Shown: positions 1 to 6,883 of the stretch, piece after piece
Numbering within the stretch: the first letter of the stretch is position 1
Layout of the letters: the number at the start of each line of letters is the position of its first letter
Assembly: GCA_900543975.1 (NCBI GenBank)
Contig: UQTI01000027.1
Coordinates: forward strand, 1 to 35,130
From: an uncultured Prevotella sp.
Lineage (GTDB): Bacteria; Bacteroidota; Bacteroidia; Bacteroidales; Bacteroidaceae
Direction of reading: 5' to 3'
Length of the DNA: 35,130 nucleotides
Position numbers and translations under genes: made by a program
The notes under the pieces: generated by a model
Database searches by the model: none
What the model was told of the DNA's origin: nothing
Seen by the model: the letters and a program-made list of their open reading frames with translations, nothing else

Positions 1-52
1 CTCTTTGAGGAGCTCATTAAGCCTCTTTGACGACCTCAAAGAGGCTCTTTGA
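1..52. repeat. CTCTTTGA repeats with hairpin
   Basis: The octamer CTCTTTGA occurs at 1-8 and 45-52 and inside a perfect 9-bp inverted repeat (CCTCTTTGA at 22-30, TCAAAGAGG at 36-44, 5-base loop). There is no T-run directly after the stem, so it is not a clear terminator. It may be the end of a repeat that begins outside the window. Confidence 0.5.
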
Positions 53-263
53 CAAAAGATGGGTGTGTTTAAGAACCGTTAACAATTCGTGATTATATTT
101 TAACTATTAATTTGTACATTTTGAAAGAGCAAGGCCATGTTTGCTGTCTTTCTGTCATTCTGTATATTTATGCAAAACTGGGGTAAAAATGCTTCCGTTT
201 TAACATTTCTTCATCCTTTGCAAAGCATGTTTGTAAGCCAAAACACCATCACTTGAAGATTGT

Positions 264-348
264 AAACATGCCATTTACGAAGCGTAAGCATGCTATTTGC
301 GATGCGTAAACATGGTATTTACGAAGCGTAAACATGGCATTTGCGAAG
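264..348. repeat. 22-bp tandem repeat array, four units
   Basis: Units start at 264, 286, 308 and 330, the last incomplete (19 bases). Each has the form aaacatgNNatttacgaagcgt with a few changes. The units contain the dyad TTTACG-AAG-CGTAAA, so the array is a row of phased palindromes about two helical turns apart. No gene starts close downstream on the + strand. The rest of 53-474 shows no gene that I can support; the 92-codon frame that runs through the array has low complexity and no family resemblance. Confidence 0.75.
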
Positions 349-474
349 TCAATGTTATTGAAGCGCCTTGCAATATGTTTTTACTGAATAATAAAATGGA
401 GATAATAGAAAGACGTAATTTGATGGCGTTGTGTGCTGAAGTTTCACGAAATAACATCTTCTTTTCTGTAAGAA

Positions 475-522
475 TGCGGAAATTTTCCGATTATTTCCGC
501 ATCTTTCCGCATCTTTCCGCAT
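475..522. repeat. TTTCCGCAT direct repeats beyond the ATPase gene
   Basis: TTTCCGCAT occurs three times at exact 10-base spacing (494, 504, 514). It is preceded by an inverted TGCGGAAA at 475. The same half-site forms the dyad TGCGGA-TT-TCCGCA found twice in the promoter of the ATPase at 625-1872, so related sites lie on both sides of that gene. Function unknown. Confidence 0.6.
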
Positions 523-624
523 TTGTTATTCATTCTATCTACAAAAGGATGCTTGAAGTGCAACTCTATAAATAAAAAGCAGAAGGGGTTTGTCAAGGCT
601 TAAGCTTTCCCTTCTGCTAATGGT

Positions 625-1872
625 TTATACCGACTGCTCGTCTAACAGTAAGTCAAACACGTTCATTATAACGATGCCGTCGTCGTTTTGGTATTTCTTT
701 ATGCGGTCGCCAGTTATTATGTATTTCATAAAACTGTCGTTGATGCGGAGCAACGAGGCCGATTCTTGTTGCATCTTTTCCCTGTCGGGCAGACTGAGGG
801 CCGATTGTATGTAGCAGCGCTTATAACCACGGTTGCATATAAAATCTACCTCAAGCATGCGCCTGACCTTAGTGCCTTTCTCGTCAACGGTATTCACTTC
901 CACGTTGCCGACATCAACACTGTAGCCTCTGGCGCAAAGATCGTTGTAGATGGCGTTCTCCATGAGATGTGTCTTCTCCTGCTGACGGAAACCGAGCAGA
1001 GCGTTGCGGATGCCTAAATCGGAGAAATAGTATTTCAGCGGCGTGCCGATGTATTTGCGGCCCTTTACATTATAGCGGTTGCATGGCTCCAGAAGGAAAG
1101 CATCAGAAAGACATTCGATGTATTTCTTTATCGTTGCCGGACTGACGGATACATTCTTCACAGACTGGAAGGTGTTTGCAAGACGCTGCGGATTGGTCAG
1201 ACCGCCTATCCCCGAGGCAAGAATCTTGAAGAGGTCGTTTAGCTCAGCATCGTTCTTTATCTTGTTTCTGTTCACAACATCAATTATATATGTCTCGGCC
1301 AACAGACTGTCAAGGAGCTTTACCTTCTCTTCGTCTGTTTTAAGAAGCACAACAGGCGGCAGACCGCCATAAAGCAGATATTCGTTCCATCCATCTTCGC
1401 GGTCGCCTTCATAAACGCTCATGAACTCTGCAAAGCTCAATGGCGCCACATGTATCTGGTAGCCCCTGCCGCGAAATTCGGTAATGATGTCTTTCGAAAG
1501 AAACTTGGCATTGCTGCCCGTTACATACACGTCGGCGTTGGGGATGTGTAACAGTCCGTTAAGCACATCCTCAAACTCGTTGAGCATCTGCACCTCGTCG
1601 AGCAGAATATAATAAGGCCGGTCGTCGGTTATCTTGCCCTTAACGTAGGCATAGAACTTGTCTGGATTGCGAAATTCCTTGAAAGCGTAATCGTCGAAAG
1701 CCATTTCCACGATATGGTCATTGGCCACTCCATTGTCCTCAAGAAATCTGCGGAACAGCCTAAACAGCAGGAACGACTTGCCGCAACGCCTCATTCCTGT
1801 AATGATCTTCACCAATCCGTTGTGCCGACTGTTGATCAACTCTTGCAGATATTTATTCCTCTCTATAACCAT
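625..1872 (-). CDS. AAA-family ATPase with DUF4143 C-terminus
   Basis: This 415-residue protein belongs to the AAA_14/DUF4143 ATPase group, abundant in Bacteroidetes and often multi-copy. Visible motifs are the Walker A loop GMRRCGKS near residue 26, Walker B YILLDEVQ near 90, and the sensor-like VYVTGSNAKFLS near 115. The C-terminal third matches DUF4143, including a PDDEXK-like stretch around LMENAIYNDL. Length is normal for the family. The start is the ATG at 1872, just downstream of a good promoter on this strand. The cellular role of the family is not established; links to toxin-antitoxin or mobile-element biology are inference. A second, different member sits at 5529-6776. Confidence 0.9.
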   Translation of the reverse strand: MVIERNKYLQELINSRHNGLVKIITGMRRCGKSFLLFRLFRRFLEDNGVANDHIVEMAFDDYAFKEFRNPDKFYAYVKGKITDDRPYYILLDEVQMLNEFEDVLNGLLHIPNADVYVTGSNAKFLSKDIITEFRGRGYQIHVAPLSFAEFMSVYEGDREDGWNEYLLYGGLPPVVLLKTDEEKVKLLDSLLAETYIIDVVNRNKIKNDAELNDLFKILASGIGGLTNPQRLANTFQSVKNVSVSPATIKKYIECLSDAFLLEPCNRYNVKGRKYIGTPLKYYFSDLGIRNALLGFRQQEKTHLMENAIYNDLCARGYSVDVGNVEVNTVDEKGTKVRRMLEVDFICNRGYKRCYIQSALSLPDREKMQQESASLLRINDSFMKYIITGDRIKKYQNDDGIVIMNVFDLLLDEQSV

Positions 1873-1876
1873 AGTT

Positions 1877-1973
1877 TACGAAAGATTTTTGCGGATTTCC
1901 GCACTTTTCTTCTGCAAAGATAGTCATTTTGTTGATTCTACGAAAGATTTTTGCGGATTTCCGCACTTTTCTT
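1877..1973 (-). promoter_or_regulatory. ATPase promoter flanked by twin 35-bp operators
   Basis: On the minus strand a -7 box TATCTTTG lies at 1922-1915, with a weak TTTC at the -33 position. A 35-bp direct repeat occurs at 1877-1911 and 1939-1973, period 62. Each copy contains the perfect dyad TGCGGA-TT-TCCGCA. One copy lies between the -7 box and the start codon; the other covers the -33 region. This is the geometry of a two-operator repressed promoter, possibly autoregulated. Confidence 0.65.
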
Positions 1974-1999
1974 AGATAGAAACCATCGGGGTGATGCTT

Positions 2000-2092
2000 T
2001 ATCGGCAAAGCCAAGCTTGCTGTGGTTTTTTATCGGCAAAGCAAAAATGAGCTGAATTTTTTATCGGCAAAAGCAGAAATATGCTGAAATAA
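2000..2092. repeat. 31-bp spaced repeats upstream of sigma factor
   Basis: TATCGGCAAA occurs at 2000, 2031 and 2062, exactly 31 bp apart, each preceded by a T-run and followed by GC-rich then A-rich sequence including GCTG. The array ends about 80 bp before the sigma-factor start. It could be a regulatory array of sites on one face of the helix or a mobile intergenic repeat. Confidence 0.7.
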
Positions 2093-2173
2093 AAGAAAAA
2101 AAACTGCGTTTCTGTAGTAAACCCCTTGGGTGGATTGTCTAAGAAGCAGAAAACAGATTTAAAGAACAAGCAA

Positions 2174-2653
2174 ATGAATAATACAGAACAACAATTCTCG
2201 CAGCTTGTGAAAGATAACCGTAGCACGATCTATTCGGTGTGTTACATGTTCTCTAACGATGCCGACGAGGTGGCAGACCTCTTTCAAGAGGTGCTGGTGA
2301 AGCTGTGGAACGGTTACGGATCGTTCCAAGGCAAGAGCGACATCAAGACCTGGATTTATCGTGTGACGCTCAACACATGTATAACCATCGACCGCAAGAA
2401 ACGCAGAAACAGAAAGGCTGAGCTGTCTATGGATGTCGACTATTTTGACTCACAGGAGCAGTCGACGGCGCAGGTGCGGATGTTGCATGACAGAATTGCG
2501 CGTCTGCAACCTTTGGACAGAGCCATCATCTTGTTGTGGCTCGAGCAGATAAGCTATGACGAGATCGGGGAGATTGTGGGCATCAGCGCCAAGAACGTGT
2601 CGGTGCGTCTGACGCGAATAAGGGTGCAACTGAAAAAAATGTCGAACGAATAA
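2174..2653 (+). CDS. ECF-type RNA polymerase sigma factor
   Basis: This 159-residue protein is an extracytoplasmic-function sigma-70 factor. Region 2 covers residues from about 15 to 80, with the core-binding DEVADLFQEVLVKLW and the -10-recognising TWIYRVTLNTCI. Region 4 is near the C-terminus, with the helix-turn-helix SYDEIGEIVGISAKNVSVRL. I chose the ATG at 2174 over an in-frame ATG at 2126 because the first 16 codons do not fit the family. The next gene begins 15 bases after the stop, so the pair is very likely one operon and that membrane protein may act as an anti-sigma partner. No clear TAnnTTTG promoter is seen, so autoregulation by the sigma factor is possible. Confidence 0.9.
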   Translation: MNNTEQQFSQLVKDNRSTIYSVCYMFSNDADEVADLFQEVLVKLWNGYGSFQGKSDIKTWIYRVTLNTCITIDRKKRRNRKAELSMDVDYFDSQEQSTAQVRMLHDRIARLQPLDRAIILLWLEQISYDEIGEIVGISAKNVSVRLTRIRVQLKKMSNE

Positions 2654-2668
2654 ACACTAACAACGGAT

Positions 2669-3280
2669 ATGGAAAACAATCAGAATTATAACGAACTTGA
2701 GGTCTTGCGCTCACAGATGGAGAATTTCAAGGCTCAGCTCAACCAACAGAAGATTGTGAACGAGAAGCTTATCATACGTTCCATGAAAAAGAGCATGTCG
2801 TGGATCAAGAAATATATTTATTTTGAGTTCTGCCTCATTCCTGTAATAGCCATAATGTGGCTGGGCATCAAAGAGTTTGCCCATCTCTCATGGTTCAACT
2901 ATCTGTTCATCATGGCGGTCGTGGTGGTTGATGTCATTGCCGATTACCGCATTAACGTCTCGGCGCTCAGCGATGAAGACTACAGCAGAAACAATCTGCT
3001 CACCACCATCTCCAAGCTCACACGCATGAAGCGCCAGCGCTCCGTGCAGATGGTTCTGTTCATGCCCGCCTTTGTGGTGTGGCTGTTGTGGAGCGGTGTG
3101 GAGGCATGGACGGCTCTGCCTGCCGATGCTCCCGACTTTGTGAGGGGTGCCGTTTATGGCGGCTTGGTTGGCGGCGTGATTGGCGGCGTTGTGGGCCTTG
3201 TCATCGCTTTCCGCATCTTCTTCAAGATGCAACGCACCAACGATGAGGTGATAAGTCAGATCAACGAGCTCAACGCTTAA
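2669..3280 (+). CDS. Membrane protein in sigma-factor operon
   Basis: This 203-residue protein has a charged N-terminal region of about 45 residues likely to form a coiled coil, then four probable membrane segments near residues 49-67, 76-92, 125-145 and 162-186. The last is a glycine/valine-rich hairpin-like helix (GGLVGGVIGGVVGLVIAF). I do not recognise a named family. Its position 15 bases after an ECF sigma gene makes it a candidate anti-sigma factor, with the N-terminal cytoplasmic helix holding the sigma factor. That role is inferred from position; no zinc-binding anti-sigma motif is present. Confidence 0.8.
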   Translation: MENNQNYNELEVLRSQMENFKAQLNQQKIVNEKLIIRSMKKSMSWIKKYIYFEFCLIPVIAIMWLGIKEFAHLSWFNYLFIMAVVVVDVIADYRINVSALSDEDYSRNNLLTTISKLTRMKRQRSVQMVLFMPAFVVWLLWSGVEAWTALPADAPDFVRGAVYGGLVGGVIGGVVGLVIAFRIFFKMQRTNDEVISQINELNA

Positions 3281-3333
3281 GGAAAGCGGGGGTGGGAGAG
3301 AGGTGGCGTTATGGACGTGTCGCAACAAAGGTC

Positions 3334-4017
3334 TCAATGTCTTGCGTTGCGCAAGATCTCTCCCGCCTTGGCCTTTTCGCTGTCGAACGTGAGGACGTTG
3401 TAGATCACGATGGCGTTTTGCAGGTCTACGATGTGCGGGGCCATCATGCTGAGCACCTTCAGCTGCTTGTCGCCGAAGGAGAACTGTCGCATCATGCGTG
3501 CTGTCTGCTCACATGAGTAGAAGCAGCCGAGGCTTGCCACCTCAAGCAGGTCAAACTTGTTGTCGTCGAAGCTGGCGCTCTTCACCTTATTATATAGCTT
3601 TGCGAAGGAAGCGTCGTCGAGACAATAGCCATAAAGGAACGGCGCATCAGGCCCTGCTCCGTATGGAGGGATGGGGTGTTGACAGTTGTCGGTGGCTGCG
3701 TTGTTTCTGTTGTTGACGCCATCACAGCTTGTGCTGTCGTCAACAAAGCGCGTGTTGTAGGCAACAACCCTTCCGTTAAGGTCGAAGCCAACCGTGATCT
3801 GCTTGTTCTCGCCCGTGAGGACATTGATCTTAAAATAATCCCATCTGTCGCCATAAGCGTCGAAACTTGTCAGCTTGGGCTGGCCCAGTATGGTCATGAC
3901 CTCTTGCTTGGTCATGCCGCGCTCCACGGTTTTCTTGCCTTTGGCCGATGCCGAAAGACATATTGCAAACATCAAAAAGGTTGTGACGATAAGGGCCATC
4001 CATTCATTTCTTTTCAT
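3334..4017 (-). CDS. Secreted BamE-like/DUF4476 protein
   Basis: This 227-residue protein begins with a typical signal peptide (MKRNEWMALIVTTF, cleavage near ASA-KG around residue 25). Residues about 30-95 resemble the SmpA/OmlA (BamE-like) fold: GMTKQEVMTILGQP, then a pattern ending in VGFDLNGRV. The C-terminal 100 residues match DUF4476, a Bacteroidetes helical domain, with the characteristic DDNKFDLLEVA and IVDLQNAIVIYNVL. No lipobox cysteine is seen, so it is probably periplasmic or secreted. It converges with the sigma-factor operon (stops 54 bases apart). Its leader is occupied by five 28-bp repeats. Function unknown. Confidence 0.8.
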   Translation of the reverse strand: MKRNEWMALIVTTFLMFAICLSASAKGKKTVERGMTKQEVMTILGQPKLTSFDAYGDRWDYFKINVLTGENKQITVGFDLNGRVVAYNTRFVDDSTSCDGVNNRNNAATDNCQHPIPPYGAGPDAPFLYGYCLDDASFAKLYNKVKSASFDDNKFDLLEVASLGCFYSCEQTARMMRQFSFGDKQLKVLSMMAPHIVDLQNAIVIYNVLTFDSEKAKAGEILRNARH

Positions 4018-4030
4018 AAGCTGTGTTTTT

Positions 4031-4165
4031 TAACGGGTTGTTGCTTGTTTTGTTTTTATAACGGGTTGTTGCTCGTTTTGTTTTTATAACGGGTTTTGCC
4101 TGTTTGGGTTTTAAACGGGTTTGCCTGTTTTTGTTTTTTTGTAACAGGTTGCTGCCCGTTTTGTT
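4031..4165. repeat. About 28-bp tandem repeat in gene leader, five units
   Basis: Degenerate units of the form taacgggttgttgctcgttt plus a T-run begin near 4031, 4059, 4087, 4112 and 4142. They lie between the predicted promoter (-7 at 4183-4176) and the start codon at 4017, so they would be transcribed into the mRNA leader of the minus-strand BamE-like gene. Confidence 0.7.
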
Positions 4166-4175
4166 TTTCTGTTTG

Positions 4176-4183
4176 CAAAGGTA
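4176..4183 (-). promoter_or_regulatory. -7 box of BamE-like gene
   Basis: On the minus strand the sequence TACCTTTG fits the Bacteroidetes -7 consensus TAnnTTTG. No good TTTG is seen at -33. The predicted leader of about 150 nt contains the 28-bp repeats. Confidence 0.5.
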
Positions 4184-4466
4184 GCCGGTTCCGTTGAAAG
4201 AGGCATGGCGTGAATCTCTATTGGTTTGTAGGGAAATCCCTAAAACGGCATCATGAGCCTTGCTTAAGAAAAAAAAGATTGTTTTTCTGTCGGAAAACAA
4301 GAAGAACGGGAAAGGGGGCAGCAATGATGCTCCTGTTTGTAACGCTTTGGTACGAAATCATCGGTTATAATTGAAAAACAGTTCTAAAAAACACTAAAAA
4401 TAGTGGAAAGGTTTGTCGTTTAAAATAAAAATTATAATTTTACAACTCGGAACAAAAACATTTGAC

Positions 4467-4691
4467 ATGGCATATACGATAAGCGATAAATTAGATTGGA
4501 TTATGATCTTCATCTATGAGTTCGGACGAAAACACGGGCTAACGATGAAGCAAGCATTCAATTATCTCCATCGTTTCCAAGGAATGTCTTTCTTGGATAA
4601 ACATTATGACTATGTACACACGCAATCATTCAAGTCGATGGTTGATGACATAACCGATTATTGCCATAAGAAAGGAGGGGGGTTGCAATGA
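4467..4691 (+). CDS. DUF3791 domain protein
   Basis: This 74-residue protein is a DUF3791 member: FIYEFGRKHGLTMKQAFNYL followed by the hallmark HYDYVHTQSF and VDDITDYC. I use the ATG at 4467; an upstream in-frame ATG at 4413 would add 18 residues that do not fit the family. Genes of this family normally lie directly before a DUF3990 gene, in a small three-gene cassette often regarded as toxin-antitoxin-like. Here its stop codon overlaps the next ATG (ATGA at 4688-4691), as in intact cassettes, but the downstream DUF3990 gene is almost completely deleted. Confidence 0.8.
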   Translation: MAYTISDKLDWIMIFIYEFGRKHGLTMKQAFNYLHRFQGMSFLDKHYDYVHTQSFKSMVDDITDYCHKKGGGLQ

Positions 4692-4723
4692 AGCTATATC
4701 ATGGAACAAATGTCGATTTTTGA
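4688..4723 (+). pseudogene. Remnant of DUF3990 gene, 11 codons
   Basis: The frame opening at the ATGA overlap reads MKLYHGTNVDF and then stops at 4721-4723. This is the typical N-terminus of DUF3990 proteins, which are usually about 150 residues or more and have been proposed to have an ADP-ribosyltransferase-like fold. The next cassette gene starts immediately afterwards, so most of the gene has been removed by an internal deletion. The remaining open frame is too short to be functional. Confidence 0.65.
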
Positions 4724-4724
4724 A

Positions 4725-4928
4725 ATGAAAGCAGACTTGGTTAAAAAATTAGCCATTATGTTGATGAGTCAAAATAAAGAAATGAATATGAATGATGCCC
4801 TGTCTGTTGTTTTTAATTCTGATACTTATCAAAAAATAATGGATGAAAAAGCAGGGCTTTATTATCAAAGTGCAAGATATGTATTCTCTTTCTTGGACAG
4901 TGAAATAAAGAACGGAAAAATTTGTTAG
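4725..4928 (+). CDS. Third gene of the DUF3791/DUF3990 cassette
   Basis: This protein of about 67 residues (MKADLVKKLAIMLM start, then NMNDALSVVFNSDTYQKI and GLYYQSARYVFSFLDSEI) resembles the small helical protein encoded after DUF3990 in three-gene cassettes. I prefer the ATG at 4725; the open frame extends back to an ATG at 4701, but those eight codons overlap the DUF3990 remnant. If the cassette is toxin-antitoxin-like, both small partners have survived while the presumed toxin is gone. The assignment comes from remembered cassette organisation and is only moderately certain. Confidence 0.6.
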   Translation: MKADLVKKLAIMLMSQNKEMNMNDALSVVFNSDTYQKIMDEKAGLYYQSARYVFSFLDSEIKNGKIC

Positions 4929-5022
4929 CAGATCTTTTTTAGTTTCTGTAGAACATTTGACAACAAAGCATCTTCTGTGTCTTTTTGACAAGACAGTTTT
5001 TATAAGGTCTATATAAACAAAA

Positions 5023-5102
5023 AGCAGCTACGATTGCATCGTAACTGCTTGTTTTCTTGTTGTGGGCCATCTAGGGCTTGAACCTAGGACCTCCAGATTA
5101 TG
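5023..5102. repeat. Left attachment-type direct repeat
   Basis: This copy matches 17291-17370 at 79 of 80 positions. It holds a terminator hairpin (AGCAG...CTGCT with inner TACGAT/ATCGTA, about 5023-5050) and then the tRNA 3' half. Identity stops abruptly after the anticodon complement ATG at 5102. It is probably the original chromosomal 3' end displaced by integration. Confidence 0.85.
5063..5102 (-). pseudogene. tRNA-Met 3' half, displaced remnant
   Basis: These 40 bases equal the 3' half of the tRNA at 17331-17404 (anticodon CAT, TPsiC arm, acceptor strand). No D arm or 5' acceptor strand precedes them, so it cannot make a tRNA. It marks the left island boundary. Confidence 0.85.
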
Positions 5103-5197
5103 GGACCAATAGAATGATAGTTTGTGTTAACCATATAGAGGAATAACCATATTTTTAGGGTATCACAAGTAAATTTTCAATGTAATTTTTGTTGAAT

Positions 5198-5280
5198 ATC
5201 TCGAAAAGGTGTATATTTGTATGGTGATAAATCTCAAAAAGGTGTATTATATAAGGGATAAATATCTCAAAAAGGTGTAA
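5198..5280. repeat. Three 17-bp sites spaced exactly 33 bp
   Basis: ATCTC(A/G)AAAAGGTGTA occurs at 5198, 5231 and 5264. The spacing of 33 bp, about three helical turns, puts all three on the same face of DNA. A degenerate relative (CGCAAAAAGGTCACGG) lies near 5428. The array is 100 bp inside the left repeat and about 250 bp before the ATPase gene. It could be regulatory, or arm-type binding sites of a lost integrase. Confidence 0.75.
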
Positions 5281-5291
5281 AAGACATTGCT

Positions 5292-5421
5292 ATGAAGCGT
5301 AAAATACATCAACAACTCCTTGACTCAAGGTAGAGAATGGTATCACCTATCTTCCGCTTTACATGACGCCTTTATTGTGAAAGGAGCCGAAACCAAAAAA
5401 ATTGTGATAAAAAAAGTGTGA
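5292..5421 (+). pseudogene. Possible fragments of a deleted gene
   Basis: An ATG at 5292 opens MKRKIHQQLLDSR and stops at 5331. This resembles the N-terminus of another DUF4143-type ATPase subfamily. In another frame 5329-5418 reads through 30 codons ending in VIKKV before a stop at 5419, which could be the C-terminal end of the same or a different gene. I read the stretch as an internally deleted, frameshifted gene, but both pieces are too short to be sure. The rest of 5103-5528 holds repeats and a promoter only. Confidence 0.35.
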
Positions 5422-5452
5422 AATTACCGCAAAAAGGTCACGGTTTATTAAT

Positions 5453-5480
5453 TTTGTTTTATAAAAAATACCTAACTTTG
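5453..5480 (+). promoter_or_regulatory. Probable promoter of island ATPase
   Basis: TAACTTTG at 5473-5480 fits the -7 consensus. A TTTG at 5453-5456 lies 16 bases upstream, shorter than the usual 19-21. The start codon is 49 bases downstream of the -7 box. Confidence 0.5.
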
Positions 5481-5528
5481 TAAACCAAACTTTATGAAAT
5501 CGCGCAATTCTTATAAAATGCAACTTAT

Positions 5529-6776
5529 ATGAGTATCAGTAAAGATGTCCTCAAGCAATGCTTGATCAGTAAGCAACGCGAGGTAGATGAGGCGGTGATT
5601 GTGAACCGTCCCGTTGAATTTGAAGAGAACGGCAACTATGTGATTGTTGGCGTGAGACATGCGGGTAAATCGTACCTGCTGTATCAGCGCGTGCGTCAGT
5701 TAAAAGCTGCCGGAAAGGGATGGGATGAGATTCTTTTTGTGGACTTTGAGGATGAACGTCTGGCGGAATTCCAGACGGAGGACTTCAACAGTCTGCTGGA
5801 AGCCCACCTGGAACTGTATGGTAAGAAGCCGGTGGTGTTTTTGGACGAGGTGCAGAACATTCCTCACTGGGATAAGTTTGTGCGCCGACTGGCTGATGCA
5901 AAATATCGTGTTTACGTGACGGGCAGCAATGCGAAGATGCTGAGCAAGGAGGTAGCAACCACGCTTGGCGGACGGTTCTTTATCTATGATGCATATCCAT
6001 ATTCATTCAAAGAGTATCTGGCAGCGCAGCATGTCGAGTTAAAGGAATATTGGGAGTATGACACTATCCAAAGAAGTGAGGTGAAGCGGCATCTGAATGA
6101 ATACTTTTATTACGGAGGTCTGCCAGAAATTCTGTCGTTTAAGAACAAAAGGGCTATGCTTTCAAGTCTTTACCAGAAAATCTACTTGGGTGACATCTGT
6201 GCGCGAAACAACATTAAGAACGACAGGGTGCTGAACATCCTGGTCAAGAAAATGGCAGAGAGTGTGAAGCAACCTCTGTCGTATAACAGGCTGAAGAATG
6301 TGATTGTGTCAACGGGGTCACCTATCAGTGTGCCTACTACGATTGACTATGCGGGGTATGCCGCTGACAGCTGGCTTATATTGCCCATGGAGAATGAGGT
6401 CGGAAAGCTGACGGAGAAAGAGACTCTGAAGAAGTATTACTTTATCGATAACGGCTTGCTGAACCTGTTTCTGATGAACTCAGAGACATCATTACTGGAG
6501 AACATGGTAGCGGTGGAGTTGTGCAGACGATTTGGCAAGGAGAATGTGTTTTTCCTAAACGCAGAAAAGGAAATAGACTTCATTGTGCCTGAAGAGAAGT
6601 TGGCCATACAGGTGTCCTATAGCATCAAGGATGAGACCACATACAACAGGGAGGTGCCACCATTGGCGAAGTATGCCAAGGCGCACGAGGATTGGAAGTG
6701 CCTGCTGATTACTTATGATGAGGAGGGCACGGAAGAGGGAATACCCGTGGTGCCGGTTTGGAAGTGGTTGATGTAG
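5529..6776 (+). CDS. AAA-family ATPase with DUF4143 C-terminus (island)
   Basis: This 415-residue protein has Walker A GVRHAGKS near residue 41, Walker B VVFLDEVQ near 102, the conserved VYVTGSNAKMLS near 133, and the DUF4143 C-terminal region with ETSLLENMVAVELCRRFG and a KEIDFIV patch reminiscent of PDDEXK folds. It shares family and motif order with the ATPase at 625-1872 but not close sequence. The 17-bp repeats and degenerate gene pieces upstream, and an XRE fragment immediately downstream, suggest that the ATPase arrived as a separate unit within the island. Its base composition is intermediate by eye. Role unknown. Confidence 0.9.
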   Translation: MSISKDVLKQCLISKQREVDEAVIVNRPVEFEENGNYVIVGVRHAGKSYLLYQRVRQLKAAGKGWDEILFVDFEDERLAEFQTEDFNSLLEAHLELYGKKPVVFLDEVQNIPHWDKFVRRLADAKYRVYVTGSNAKMLSKEVATTLGGRFFIYDAYPYSFKEYLAAQHVELKEYWEYDTIQRSEVKRHLNEYFYYGGLPEILSFKNKRAMLSSLYQKIYLGDICARNNIKNDRVLNILVKKMAESVKQPLSYNRLKNVIVSTGSPISVPTTIDYAGYAADSWLILPMENEVGKLTEKETLKKYYFIDNGLLNLFLMNSETSLLENMVAVELCRRFGKENVFFLNAEKEIDFIVPEEKLAIQVSYSIKDETTYNREVPPLAKYAKAHEDWKCLLITYDEEGTEEGIPVVPVWKWLM

Positions 6777-6878
6777 GCTATTGGGAGCACGAATCATACT
6801 CTAATGCGGATTGCAAAGGTATTGGAGGTAGACGTAAATGAACTGCTTAGATTTCAAGAACCCCATCAAGCAACATAG
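6777..6878 (+). pseudogene. 3' remnant of XRE-family HTH regulator
   Basis: Directly after the ATPase stop (TAG at 6774-6776) an open frame runs to a stop at 6876-6878. It contains LMRIAKVLEVDVNELLRF, the usual last helix and tail of XRE/Cro-type helix-turn-helix proteins. The rest of the HTH domain is missing and sequence before 6777 belongs to the ATPase. An ATG at 6804 would give only 24 residues. I infer that an XRE gene once preceded the DUF1016 gene and was cut when the ATPase unit came in. Confidence 0.5.
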
Positions 6879-6883
6879 AAGAT

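Noticed and set aside
264..348. CRISPR array
   Set aside because: Units abut without spacers and no cas genes are present; it is a plain tandem repeat.
297..575. 92-codon open frame near the left end
   Set aside because: It runs through the 22-bp array and TTTCCGCAT repeats and has no protein-like pattern.
5198..5280. CRISPR array at the 33-bp spaced sites
   Set aside because: Only 17-bp sites with 16-bp gaps, three copies, AT-rich gaps, no cas genes.
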